NCBI RefSeq assembly: GCF_023898315.1
Contig: NC_064622.1
Coordinates: 273,659,503 to 273,723,502 of the forward strand
DNA: 64,000 nucleotides
Reading direction: 5' to 3'
Origin: Schistocerca nitens
Lineage: Eukaryota > Arthropoda > Insecta > Orthoptera > Acrididae
Notes under the pieces: generated by a model
Told to the model about the DNA's origin: nothing
Seen by the model: only the letters and a program-made list of their open reading frames with translations
Database searches by the model: none
Translations under genes and position numbers: made by a program
Shown here: positions 1-11,339 of the stretch, in pieces
Layout: each line of letters starts with the position of its first letter
Position numbering within the stretch: the stretch's first letter is position 1

Positions 1-985
1 GCTGCAGTAACTTTCCAATTCTGCAACTGTAGAAGTTATGTGGTTTTTGAAGTGAAGAACTCATCGAGCCATGTTTGGAGCCATTCTCATCCAGAAAGGA
101 AGTTCCTTGATGACTGTTTAATAGAAAGTGGACAAGGTGGAAATCTGAGGGAGCAAGCTCAGGTGAATAAAGTGGGTGTGGAATGACTTCCTACCCCATC
201 TGCTGTATAGCTTTTTTTGTCAGTCTAACAGAATGTGGACAGGTGTTGTCGCAGAGTAGCATCACCTTACATAGTCTTCCTGGTCATTGTTCCTGTCGGT
301 TGTTGACAATAAATGTCACCAATGATAGTCACACCTCAGTGAAACAATCTGTAATACACCACACAGTCACTCTTCCACCAGATACATAACATTGTATTTT
401 GTGGATGCGCACAGGTCTCTGTATGGATCTTTGTTGGGCTCAACCATTCCTTTTTTTCCTTACGTTAGCATAGACACACTATATCTCATCACCAGTAACA
501 TTATAGGATAGGAAAGGTCAGTACTGTTCACGAGCCAATTGATATGAGCAAGTAGAGATACACACACAACCACCTGCTGATTTTTATGATTTTAGCTTAG
601 AGCATGCGGTACCCATACACTTGAGTTTTGAACCTTTCCCATTCCATACAAATGTCGCACGATGGTGGAATGATCACAGTTCATCTCATTTGCCAGTTCT
701 TGAGTTCACTGATGGGAATCATTGTGGATTACTGTGTTTAAATGATCTTCATCAAACCCTAAAGGTCTTTCTGAATATGGAGAGTCACTTATATCAAAAC
801 GATCCTCCTTAAAGTGAAAAAACCATTTTATTGCTGTCCTCTATCCTATGCCATTATCCCCATACACAGCACAAATGTTTCTAGCTGCCTCCACTGCTCA
901 AAACGAAAAATATGTCTGAGATTTTCCAATTTCTCCACTTGGCACTCCACTTACTAGCAACCACAGCTCCAGTCGTTATTTCCAG
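1..985 (-). mobile_element. mariner-family transposon relic, cut by the window edge
   Basis: Minus-strand translation in shifting frames shows mariner transposase hallmarks: FHFKEDRFDISDSPYSERP (second helix-turn-helix region), NVTGDE (first catalytic D), MLCIWWKSDCVVYYRL, CDNTCPH (second D region) and YSPELAPSDFHL (third D retained). Several stops and frame changes break it. The 3' part runs off the left end. No terminal repeat was located on the right near 985. Confidence 0.8.
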
Positions 986-1074
986 ATGACAAAATGACAA
1001 TATATAAACTCAGATAGCAACAGTGAAAACTATAAATAAAAATGACAATCAATAAATAAACACATAGAAACACA

Positions 1075-1845
1075 AATAGGTAAAATAGAGCGAGTAAATA
1101 AATTTAAATATCTTGGAGAAACTATACAACAGAATGGACTAGAAAAGTTTCCAATTAACAAAATGGAAAGAGCATATGGTTTGACCAAAAATATTTGCAA
1201 CAATAAATGTATATTTAGAAAAACAAAACTAAAACACTACACCACAGTGGTACAACCAGAATGTTTATATGGATCTGAATGCCTAACGATGAACTATAAG
1301 ATGGACAAATTAGAGGTACTGGAAAGAAGGATTATTAGAAAAATAATGGGTGCAATGAAAACTGCAGATGGTTGGAAAATAAGAAGTAATGAGGAGATCT
1401 ACAAAAATATAGAGAAAATATCTGAAGTAATGGCCAAACGAAGATTAACCTTTTTTGGAAATCTCTAACGAATGGATGGAAATAGACTAACAAAACAAAT
1501 ACTCCTATATTTCTGGAAGAAGAAATCGACAATAGCATGGATTACAGAAGTAAGAAAATATCTTGAAAGAAACAACATCAAAGAATCAGAAATAGCAGAA
1601 ATAAACTGTTTTAAAAACAAATTACTAAATTTGGAAGGCTTTCAAAGCAGAAGAAACAAGAAATCGGGAACAACATGGACAGAAGAAAGGAAGAGACTTC
1701 ATGGGGAGAAAATGAGGGAATACTGGAAAAATAGGAAACAACAAAGGAAGAAGAGGAACTTAAGTTGTTCACGTGAACCTAGTTGGTCAATACTATTGTA
1801 AATAAATAAATAAATAAATAATAAAATAAAATAAAAATAAAAACC
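1075..1845 (+). mobile_element. 5'-truncated LINE, reverse-transcriptase C-terminal part with tandem-repeat tail
   Basis: The frame reads KFKYLGETI, ECLYGSECL, LEVLERRIIRKIMG and RRLTFFGNL, the post-RT domain of RTE-like insect LINEs (compare [18 protein letters not shown] and RRMLKIRW in the RTE copies of this window). It continues in the same frame past a single TAA at 1466-1468 into RMDGNRLTKQILLYF and a lysine/arginine-rich end at 1798. The copy ends in an A/T tandem tail (about 1800-1843), the usual 3' end of this class. Clearly a different subfamily from RTE copies 1-4. Confidence 0.75.
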
Positions 1846-1849
1846 AAAG

Positions 1850-3720
1850 CATCTGGAATACCAACATGCAAAACAAAAATGCTACTAACTTATGAACCAA
1901 GTAAAAACTAATTGTACTACGTACACACATAAAAAAAGTTTTGCATCATCCCAGTTCCCTGAACTCCTGAAGATAGATGTCGACTGTGGATATTGTATCA
2001 CAGACACAGTCCCTTTGACTGTTCAGAGATGTCACTAAACCCACCCAAAGATGTAAACAACCATGCATGAGCAGTGTCTATTAGACGGAAGGGGTCCGAC
2101 AGCCGACCAGTTCTAGTCATTCCACCAGGAAGGAGGTACACGGCTCATGCTGTCTGTGGTTAAACCATGCCTATACGGTCAATACCGTGGTTCGATCATG
2201 TCCGCGTTGTTACTTTGTGACAGGAAGGGCTCTCAACAAGGGAAGTGTCCAGGCATCTCGGAGTGAACCAAAGTGATGATGTTCGGACATGAAGGAGATA
2301 CAGAGAGACAGGAACTGTCGATGATATGCCTCACTCAGGCTGCCCAAGGGCTACTACTGCAATGGATGACCGCTACCTATGGATTATGGCTTGGAGGAAC
2401 CCTGACAGCAACGTCACCAGGTTGAATAATGCTTTTTGTGCAGCCACAGGACGTCGTGTTATGACTCAGTCTGTGCGCAATAGGCTGCATGATGCGCAAC
2501 TTCGCTCCTGACATCCACAGCGAGGGCCATCTATGCAACCACGACACCATGCAGCACGGTACAGATGGGCCCGACAACATGCGGAATGAATGGACCGCTC
2601 AGGATTTGCATCACTTCACCAATGAGTGTCGCATATGCCTTCAGCCAGACAATCGTCGGAGATGTGTTTGGAGGCAACTCGGTCAGGCTGAACGCTGTAG
2701 ACACACTGTCCAGTGAGTGCAGCAAGATGGAGCTTCCCTGCTGCCTTGGTGTGGCATTATTTTGGGGCTGATGTACGCTGCTGGTGGTCATGGAAGGTGC
2801 CGTAACAGCTGTACAATACGTGAATGTCATCCTCTGACCGATAGTGCAACAATATCAGCAGCATATTGGCAAGGCATTAATCTTCATGAATGACAATTCG
2901 CACCCTCATCGTGCACATCTTGTGAATGACTTCCTTCAGGATAATGAAATCGCTTGACTGGAGTGGCCACAATGTTCTCCAGATGTGAACCATATCGAAC
3001 ATGCCTGGGATGGATTAAAAAGAGCTGCTTATGGACGACGTGACCCACCAACCACTCTGAGGGATCTACGCTGAATCACCATTGAGGAGTGAGACAATTT
3101 GGACCAACAGTGCTTTGATGAACTTGTGGATAGCATGTCACGACAAATATAGGCATGCATCAGTGCAAGAGGATGTGCTACTGGGTATTAGAGGTACCGT
3201 TATGTACAGCAATCTGGACAACCACCTCTGAAGGTCTCGCTCTATGGTTGTAAAACATGCAATGTGTGGTTTTCATGAGCAATAAAAAGGGCAGAAATGA
3301 TGTTTATGTTGATCTCTACTCTAATTTTCTGTACAGGTTCCAGAACTCACAGATCTGAGGTGATGCAAAACTTTTTTTGATGTGTGTATTTATCAGTCTA
3401 TCAGTGATGACATAGATCCTTTCGTTGCAAAATTTATTGAAATATTGGACATGGTTTCTAATCCTAGGGGCAAAATTCTCATCTGTGGAGATTTAAACAA
3501 TACAATGAACCTAGATGCTTCTGATATACATTTTTGAACATTATGTTTCAGCCACAGAATATCACCATCAACAATGCCACAAGGTTAACCAAGCATTCAG
3601 TGTCAATCATTGACAATGCACTAATTGACACAGAGAAAGAAAGTTGTGGTACTGATGTTAACAACCTTGGCCTTAAGAACATTCTAGTCATATCTTAAAT
3701 TTAAACATAGCTGTAGAAAA
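1850..3720 (+). mobile_element. LINE endonuclease fragment split by the Tc1 element
   Basis: After the Tc1 element, frames give FVAKFIEILDMVSNPRGKIL then ICGDLNNTMNLDASD, the APE-type endonuclease GDxN motif, followed in another frame by NNATRLTKHSVSIIDNALID. Removing the Tc1 insertion joins KLIVL at 1905-1918 to IYQSISDDIDPF at 3389 onwards, the usual strand leading to the endonuclease active site. So one LINE copy was interrupted by Tc1. It is broken by several frame changes. Confidence 0.6.
1922..3388 (+). mobile_element. Tc1-family transposon, inactivated, with terminal inverted repeats
   Basis: The ends read TACACACATAAAAAAAG on the left and, inverted, TACACACATCAAAAAAAG on the right, continuing GTTTTGCATCA on both sides; one indel separates the two 28-bp repeats. 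TA flanks are as expected for Tc1. Inside, broken frames give DNMRNEWTAQDLHHFTNECR, LEWPQCSPDVNHIEHAWDGL, KRAAYGRRDPPTTLRDLR and SRQI, typical of Tc1 DDE transposases; the segment after the SPD motif corresponds to the third catalytic region. Many stops make it dead. It sits inside a LINE endonuclease reading frame. Confidence 0.85.
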
Positions 3721-3895
3721 CAAAAGTAAAATGCTCTCATGCAGCCACAAAATAGTTGAATTTTCATGCAGGTGAACAATGAAACATGGGAAAAACTGTG
3801 CACTGATAGTAGCACAAATGGGAAGTTTTTGAAGTTTCAATCAACATCTAATTCAAGTTTGAAGATGTGTTTCCAAAAGCATAATAGACATTGAA

Positions 3896-3972
3896 GAAGA
3901 AAGAAAAAGAAAAAAAGAAAAGAAAAAAAGAGAAAGAAAAAAAAAGAAAAAAAAGAGAAAGAAAAAAAAAGT
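3896..3972 (+). repeat. Low-complexity purine tract (G/A)
   Basis: Almost uninterrupted A and G, built of AAAGAAAAAG-like units. The long reading frames on the other strand here are artefacts of this tract. Confidence 0.9.
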
Positions 3973-3974
3973 AT

Positions 3975-5215
3975 GAAAGAAACAGATGACCAACAGGATA
4001 AGGAAATCCTCCACAACCCTGAAGCCCCTCAACAGCAATTAAAAAGATAAAATAAACATATGAGCTAAAATGTCTCAAAATGATAAATTTATAGGAAAGG
4101 CAGAAAACAAAATCAATGAAATCTAGAATGGCACCAATGAGAAGGGGGAAACAGACACAGACATACATCTTAGAAACACGTGCTTTCTCATTTCTTTCCT
4201 TTCCATTCAAGAAGACTGTGCTACAGCAAAACAAGGCTGGGTACAGCTAGTAGAGGAATAAAATGTGTTACGTGGACTTGGGCCCCGTAGCATCACAGTT
4301 TCATTTTAATGCCTCCAATGTACAAAGTACATTTTCCTTATGATATATTTTAAGTATTTTCTCAGCTGCATTTTTCAGCAAGATGGTGAATTGCATTTTA
4401 ATCTCTGGATTTTCATTTGTCCTCTTCTCTGCTGAGATACAGACAACGTCAGAGATTAGTTCTGGTTCATTAGTCAAATAAACTATAATCTTTTCTGAAA
4501 AACTCTGAATTAGACATTTAGCCAGCATTTTATGAAAGCATAGTTTAATGAAATATTACTGCACCATATCAATTACTAATCACAATCAGATTAGAATGTA
4601 CTGAGTGCATGTTGGAAGTTAATATCTGCAGTGCTCAAAAATAATCAAAGAACAAAGTACAAAATTGTATTTTTCGTCATTTAACAATAACTGCTAGTTG
4701 TTTACAAATTTATGTCTGCAGTGCCAATTGCCAAACGGTGACAGAAGATCGGAGACAAAATATTCATTTTCATATTTCACGTGTGATGTTCAGAAAGACA
4801 AAATATTAATTATATTACAATGATTGGACAATATATAATCTTTTTATCGAGATATGAGAGTGCATGAACACCCTTATTTCCATGTTAGAGCTCACTTTCT
4901 AATTCTCTTCATAATCACATTAACCATGGGAAAAACAGAAACAGGAAGTACCAGCATTACATGAAAGATTTTCTTACATGAATTGTTCAAAATATGTTTG
5001 ATGGGAATATACAGTAAGTCTTAAGCTCATTGTCAGTGTTTGTCGTTCCAACTGAACGAAGGTCATGTTGACATGTGACTCGCCTCATTGCTTTTGTTTA
5101 AATGCAACTAACTTCACTGCTCTATTAACACCAAACAAGTAGCATCAACTATCAAGTGTTTATAACAGACGGTGCAAGCACACAGCATCAGCTGTTTAGC
5201 ATTTGTCACCAACTT
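3975..5215. other. Unassigned AT-rich intergenic DNA
   Basis: No recognisable gene. A 75-codon minus-strand open frame at 4301-4528 (LTNEPELISDVVCISAEKRT) resembles nothing I know. It has no splice or start context supporting a host gene. Confidence 0.5.
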
Positions 5216-5224
5216 GGTTTCCGG

Positions 5225-5750
5225 TACAGTGGAATGGAAGCATACTCAGATGTGGAGTTGACAGATGCCCATTTGCAGTATGGTTAGCAGATGGTAATGG
5301 CTATGGCACTAAACATTTGTATCTAGAGAGATTTCCAGTATGATGATAGCCTGAGAGAACAATGTTTGAGGCAACTGAGCATTGTCTGCAGGAGTCTGGG
5401 GCATTTAAACATACTACTATTCACTGAGAGAGACCTACAAAGACGAGGACACCTCAGCTGGAGGAGGAATGTCTCATGCAGTTGAAGACAACCCTAGTGG
5501 CAGTGTAAGACAACTAGCAGCAACAAGTAATGTTGACCACATGATTTCTGGAGAGTGCAGAACCTGTTGTATCCGTACCAGGTACAGCATGTGCAGGCAC
5601 TGTCCATAGCTGAATTCCCTGCATGGGTACACTTCTGTGAATGGTACATTCAACAATGTGCATTTCAGTGCAAATGTGCTGTTCATGAATGAGGCTCCAT
5701 TTCAACATGATCACATTATAAATTTTCAAAATAAGTACATATGAGCTCTA
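5225..5750 (+). mobile_element. Transposase relic, DUF4817 / Tc1-mariner-like group
   Basis: Translation reads MEAYSDVELTDAHLQYG, RDFQYDDSLREQCLRQLSIV and, in other frames, VLHEQ-like and YHVQALSIAEFPAWVHFCEW then NVLFMNEAPF. This is the N-terminal helix-turn-helix and first acidic region of a transposase group abundant in arthropods. Several stops and frame changes are present. The rest of the catalytic domain is not found downstream. Confidence 0.55.
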
Positions 5751-5759
5751 AGGAATCCT

Positions 5760-6630
5760 CACAAAGTTGGGCAATCGTGTCAACAACAAAGATTTGGGCC
5801 AGCATTGTGGCTGACTTTCAAGGTCTCACATTCTTCCATCCAAGTTGAATGAAAAAATTTACCACACTTTCTTATAGAATAATTTATCTCTTCTGCTAAA
5901 ACATGTGCCTTTATTAGTGTGATAAAACTTACTTCATGCATGATGGAGTTCCTTCTCACTTCAGTGCTAATGTTCATTAACTTCAAAAATAAAAGATTCT
6001 GTGACAGTGGATAGGAGCAAAGAGCCAATTCCTTTACCTCCATGCTCTCCATACCTAAACCAAATAGACTTGAAATCTTCTCGGATTATCAGCCGGGTGG
6101 CATTGTTGTCTTTTTGCAAAGCTTCAATGAATTCCGTATCCGTCAGTCTGAAAATGATGGACACGGAAACCACTGAAATGCTGAGACAAGACAATGAAGC
6201 CAATTGGCTGCTAACCTGATAAGATTTCATAGCTGAAATGCACCAAGAAAGCCTGCAATCATATATATACCAACTAGACTTATTTGTCGGGAAGTTTGAC
6301 AGCTCTTGTGCACACAATCTCAAAACAAGATTTGTGGAATCTTAATGCCTATACTTTGGAAGGCCATGAAACAATATGCAGTTCACCACAGATAAATCAG
6401 TGCATCACTCAGGGATTCAATGAATGTATCCTTGCCAATGGAGGGCATTTTGAACTTTTCATTTAGGAAAGTGTTCCATATTGTGCTGATACATTCTTTT
6501 CCTGTGAGTTTCCCTTGATAAATGTGATGAAAAGTTATAATAACTGAGCTCTAAAATTTAAATAATGTAGTGGGGACCCATGTCCATATAACAATTTTCT
6601 TCTTCTGTGTGTCAGAAATGTTACCTAAAA
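5760..6630. other. Unassigned intergenic DNA
   Basis: AT-rich sequence with short open frames on both strands and no recognised domain, RNA gene or repeat end. Confidence 0.4.
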
Positions 6631-6639
6631 GTCTGGCCG

Positions 6640-7045
6640 TACCTTTTTGTTGCACCGTGCATAGACACTATCAAAGGCCCTTTGTTGCACGTCATTAATG
6701 AATCCTTCACCACAGGTTGTTTCCCAAAGACACTAAAGCATGCAAAAGTCCTCCCTTACAAAACAATTGTGATCCACAAACGATAGAAAATTACAGGCCC
6801 ATCTCTTTACTGTCATCAGTTTCAAAAGTACTGGAACCCATAATCAAAAACAGAGTTGTGAGGTACTTAATGGTGTACAGTCTTCTTTGTAAATAACAGT
6901 TTGGTTTCAAATGTCTACAAACGTTGTTCTGGAAGTACTAGACAAAAGGGATCTCATTAACACGCATCTTCCTTGACTTTTCCAAAGCCTTTGATACAGC
7001 TGTAAGATAACTGACATGCTGGCAAGAATTTGGTCACATTTAAGT
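6640..7045 (+). mobile_element. LINE reverse-transcriptase fragment (jockey/CR1-like)
   Basis: Frames read VINESFTTGCFPKTLKHAKV, then TIENYRPISLLSSVSKVLE and PIIKNRVVRYL, then FLDFSKAFDT. These are RT motifs 1 to 3 of a jockey/CR1-type LINE, including the first catalytic aspartate region (F-DFSKAFD). Internal stops and frame changes break it. Both ends are truncated. Confidence 0.7.
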
Positions 7046-7049
7046 TAAG

Positions 7050-8440
7050 AAGTGGAAGGTAAGATTTAGCCTGGTGCAGACAGTGACGGAATGGGGAGGA
7101 CAGCCTCACACTTGCCAACAGAGGGACAGCGAGTGGCAAGTAAATAACAGTTTTTCCCATGGAAGCCAGGGACCAGAGTGAGCTCTGGCCAGCATCAGTG
7201 TAGGAAATGTATAATGGTGGTGTTAGCCACTTGTTGGAATATGGCAACATTCAAACAGTCTAAATTCTGTAATAGTTCGATGTTTCATCTTAGAACAAAA
7301 ACAAACATACCAGTGTAATCACAGCACTGAGATGCATCTATTGGAATATTAATATTGTGCATACCTAAGAAACTAAAGGAATTAGATGTCAACAGTAAAA
7401 ATATATATTAACAAATTAATCAGTGAAAATTAATAACTGCTGAACATCACATTATATCTTAATAAGCAAGGTATGGGATGTTAACCTAGCACTACAGCTA
7501 GCATTTCAAAATGCATCACATTTACATCTATTATAATTATTGAGCTACTGTCATTTTTATAGCTTTATTAATGAAATGTGTCAGATTATTGACTCCACCA
7601 CAGATGTACATCAATGAATGCAGCAGAGCAAGACTCATATTGTAATAAAGTCATCTTATACCTCATTAAAAGCAATTTTAACTTACAAATCGCAAATTAT
7701 CCACAAAATGTGATGCTATCAGCAGATTGAACTTGAAATGATGCTTCAATAGAACAGGGCAAGATCATTAATTAATATACTCAAAACATTTTGTAAAGTT
7801 CATTTATCAAATAAGAAGTGCATTCATGCTTATAATAAAGTAATTATGAGTAAACTTTTATAAACAGTGAATAGTTTTTGGTATCAGTAGAACTTTAAGA
7901 TAATGAGTAGTCATTTAAAACATGTGTCTACTTTGTAAATTTGTTATTAAGCAAATGGTGGCTCATTTACTAGATTCCAAGTAAAACACTGCAGTAACTA
8001 TGGGGGAATGCACGTTATTTGTGTGAGCAGTTTTGTGCTGAAGCATTACGATTGATTCTGGGAAGCTAGGAAGGATTTGTGGAGCAGTTTTGAAAGGAAC
8101 TATATATAGGGACTCTGGAGAGGAGACATGTTGTAGATTAGGATGATGAGACTCAGGGTGGCGTAGACTTTGTAAGGGACATCGAGGTCTGGGTAGACAA
8201 CCTGAATGAGATAAAATGTTGAGTTCTGGGAGGCAAGAGGCCAAAATACTTTAACTTTTGCTGATACTTATAAATTTTCCAAGTGACATGGGACTTAGTC
8301 TCAGAGACTCTGTTTTACAGACCAGTGACGTATACTTAGCTTATCGGGACTCTGCTACCACTCTGTTTACGCAAGTTTTACTGCACTTGAAAATCATTAA
8401 TTTTGTTGAATATTAAGTGAAACTCTGTAGGACCACCATT
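7050..8440. other. Unassigned intergenic DNA
   Basis: No gene recognised. A 93-codon minus-strand frame (7963-8244, SGCLPRPRCPLQSLRHPESH) has a composition unlike a conserved protein and is probably fortuitous or from an unknown repeat. Confidence 0.4.
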
Positions 8441-8444
8441 TCAA

Positions 8445-8445
<1 letters not shown>

Positions 8446-8517
<72 letters not shown>

Positions 8518-8523
8518 CGCGTG
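8446..8523 (+). repeat. (GT)n microsatellite ending in (GC)n
   Basis: About 32 GT units followed by GCGCGCGC. It abuts the 3' end of the tRNA-derived SINE at 8524-8697 (minus strand), so on that strand it forms an (AC)n tail. Confidence 0.95.
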
Positions 8524-8697
8524 TGAATTCATAAGGGACTAAACTGCTGAGGTCATGGGTCCCTAGACTTACCCACTACTTAAACTAACTTATGCTAAGA
8601 ACAACACACAGACCCATGCTCGAGGGAGGACTCGAACCTCTGGTGGGAGGGGCTGCGCAATCCGTGACATGGCGTGCGGCCACTCCGCGCAGTACCA
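8524..8697 (-). mobile_element. tRNA-derived SINE with dinucleotide tail
   Basis: On the minus strand it has a polymerase III A-box-like sequence (GCGGAGTGGCCGCACG) and a good B box (GGTTCGAGTCC), then a non-tRNA body ending TTTAGTCCCTTATGAATTC and an AC-rich tail. I recognise the body as a SINE common in orthopterans (recollection, not searched). Around 170 bp, close to full length. Confidence 0.8.
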
Positions 8698-9084
8698 TTT
8701 TAACAGTTTCAGTTGTCTTGTCTGAATAAACCAGTACATACAACTTAAACCTTTTTCTGTCACCTACATCAACTATTCACTGGAATCCAATCCTTTTTTG
8801 TTTATGATTATTATTGTTATTCTTAACATGTTTCAAATTGTGTAACTTAATAATTCAGTGCTTGGGTAATTCAGCAGCAGGATCACAGGTAAACTACAAT
8901 ATTGTAGTGAAATCTATTGCTGGGCATGAAAGCAGATGTAGTTAGGGCTGAGGTTCTGGGGAACAAATGAACAGACTATACCAGCAATGCTTAAGCTACA
9001 AAAAAATGGCTGCACAAATTATAAGCAAGTGGTAAAGGAACTCCTCACTTCACTGAGTGTCTAACTCCTTAACTTAAAACTCTT

Positions 9085-10147
9085 GAGTTATTTTGTTTTT
9101 GCTATTTTGATAGAAATTTAAAATCCTGACTATGTTCAGGCAACTTAAAAAAAGATCTTCAAAAAAATAAAAAGATGATTTCAAAGGTTCAGAAATAATG
9201 ATTTTGATGTAAGAAATGAAGAACGTGGAAGACCACCAAAAAAGTTCGAAGGCGCCGAATTGCATGCAATATTGGATGAAGATGATACTTTAAGTCAGAA
9301 GCAAATGGCAGCAATGCTAAATGTTGCAAAACAAATAATTTCTGACCGTTTGGAAGCTATGGGAAAGCTCCAAAAGTGTGGAAAATGGGTGCCACATGAA
9401 CTGAATGAAAGACAGATGGAAAATCAAAAAACCATTTGTCAAATTTTGCTTCAAAGACATGAAAGAAAATCAATTTTGCATCGAATTGTTACTGGCGATG
9501 AAAAATGGATTTATTTTAAGAAACCTAAACGAGAAAAATCGTGGGTTAATCCGGGACAACCATCAACATTGACTGCAAAACCAGATCGATTTGGCAAGAA
9601 GGCAATGCTCTGTGTTTGGTGGGATCAGAAAGGTGTGGTGTATCATGAACTTCTAAAACCCGGTGAAACTGTGAATACTAATCACTACAGACAACAAATG
9701 ATCAATTTGAACTATGCATTGATCGAAAAAAGACCAGAATGGGCCAGAAGACATGGCAAAGTAATTTTTTTACACGCCAATGCACCTGCACACAAAGCAA
9801 AATTGGTTCAGGATACAATCAAAACATTTGGTTGGGAGCTGCTACCCCACCCGCCGTATTCACCAGACTTGGCCCCTTCTGACTACTATTTGTTTTCATC
9901 AATGGGACACGCATTGGCTGAGGAACACTTCGATTCCTACAAAGAAGTCGAAAATTGGGCGTCTGATTGGTTTGCTTCAAAAGACGAACATTTCTATTGG
10001 CGTGGTGTCCACAAATTGCCAGAAAGGTAGTCAAAATGTATAGAAAGCAATGGTCAGTACTTTGAATAAAATGTTTTTACTTTTCAATTCAAAATTAGTG
10101 TTTCATTTTCACAAAAAAATGCTCATTTCATACTGGTACACCTGGTA
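9085..10147 (+). mobile_element. mariner transposon, mauritiana (Mos1-like) subfamily, inactive
   Basis: A long open frame (about 9209-10027) reads DFDVRNEERGRPPKKFEGAE, then RIVTGDEKWIYFKKPKREKS, GKKAMLCVWWDQKGVVYHEL, LLPHPPYSPDLAPSDYYLF, SMGHALAEEHFDSYKEVEN and FYWRGVHKLPER. It follows Mos1 closely to the C-terminus. The first and third catalytic aspartates are present (VTGDE, APSD), but the second is alanine (HANAPAH in place of HDNAPAH). A TAG at 10028-10030 replaces the conserved tryptophan of LPERW; the frame then runs SKCIESNGQYFE to its normal stop. Upstream, TGA replaces the tryptophan before FQRF. The 3' end (CATACTGGTACACCTGGTA) looks like a mariner terminus; the 5' terminus was not found, so it is 5'-truncated. 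Confidence 0.9.
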
Positions 10148-10499
10148 AATACATCCACTGTACTCCTGTCAGCTCCTCCAAGATTTATGTTCACAAAAAA
10201 CCATTGTGAAATACATGATTAGACTTCACATTTACATAGAAACTATAAACTGACTTCCAGTTTCGGGATATTTTAGTCGAAGTCCATTTCATGAGTATAA
10301 TGGGGATTTTATTATTGGTGATCTTCAAATTTCTGTAACACATTATTTTTTAGCTTTAAAAGCTGTCTTTATATGTCTGCACATAATGTCATTCTTTATA
10401 TTATGTTTTTCATTGATAAAAAAATTATTATTTTTTGGGATATAATTTGAAAAAAAAAAAGTGGAGTTAAGGGAATTCTGACTGTTCCATGTGAATATA

Positions 10500-10760
10500 T
10501 TTTGCAAATGTGATCCACATGAAGAAAGACATAGATCAGTACCCAATGAAAAAGTCTCTTTGTGAACATAGGACCAGGTAAAGTCACCATCCTCACTAGG
10601 AAAAACAACACAAATATCCAAAATAATGTGTCATTCAATGGAATTAAATTATACAACAAATTTCCACGAGTGGTCAAAGACATACATGCTTTCAGGAATA
10701 CTCCAAACAATTATGTGCTAGAAAAGTGTTTTTACACTGTCAAGGATTAACTGAAATGAA
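10500..10760 (+). mobile_element. LINE C-terminal fragment
   Basis: The frame ending at 10750 reads FNGIKLYNKFPRVVKDIHAF and NYVLEKCFYTVKD, the GIKLYNKLP...FK..L..YLLEKCFYSV tail of jockey/CR1-type LINEs. The same tail ends the LINE at 47990-49350. The RT core is absent nearby. Confidence 0.65.
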
Positions 10761-11307
10761 ATGCAACCTTTGTTGACAATGATGCTTTATGCCAATCCTC
10801 TATGCTGGTCTACAGCTCGTTTACTGTACCAAAATGTTGTCTTTAAAGCATGTGTGCAGAGATGAATCACAGGACAGCCAGTTACGGGCTGTACTGTCAG
10901 TGATCAAACACTTCCCATCGAAAATGCTGCAGGGGTCAGCTTCATAGCCCCTGGAGACTGTGGCTGAGAGTTGTCATGAAGAAGGAACCGCATGACAGTT
11001 TTATTACGTGGGTTGCATGACATCAGGCAAAATCTTTCACCAGGCCCTCATACTTGGTGGGAGATCCTATTTCCTAGGCATCTTTATATGCTCACTGTGC
11101 ACTCAGAACTGAAAGGAGCAATGTGCGACAACTGGCAGGCATAACAGACACACCGCCCAACACATCTGTGCAAAGCTTTTAACAGTGTTTTCCATTTTGC
11201 GACCGATCAGAACTTACTTTCTGAATAGCCTTTGTATTAATGCGCCTGTATTATGTACATTTGTGTGTTGACAACATCCAAAGCATTTATATTGCCTTGG
11301 ATGGATC

Positions 11308-11324
11308 AATAAATAAATAAATAA
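11308..11324 (+). repeat. (AATA)n tail of a LINE-type insertion
   Basis: AATAAATAAATAAATAA follows TTGCCTTGGATGGATC, a sequence of the kind that ends jockey/CR1-like LINEs. The body upstream (about 10770-11305) is too decayed to read. Confidence 0.5.
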
Positions 11325-11339
11325 GAATGGAATATGTAA

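Noticed and set aside
3848-4234. 128-codon minus-strand frame with a phenylalanine-rich segment resembling a membrane protein
   Set aside because: The hydrophobic part is the translation of a purine tract (3896-3972).
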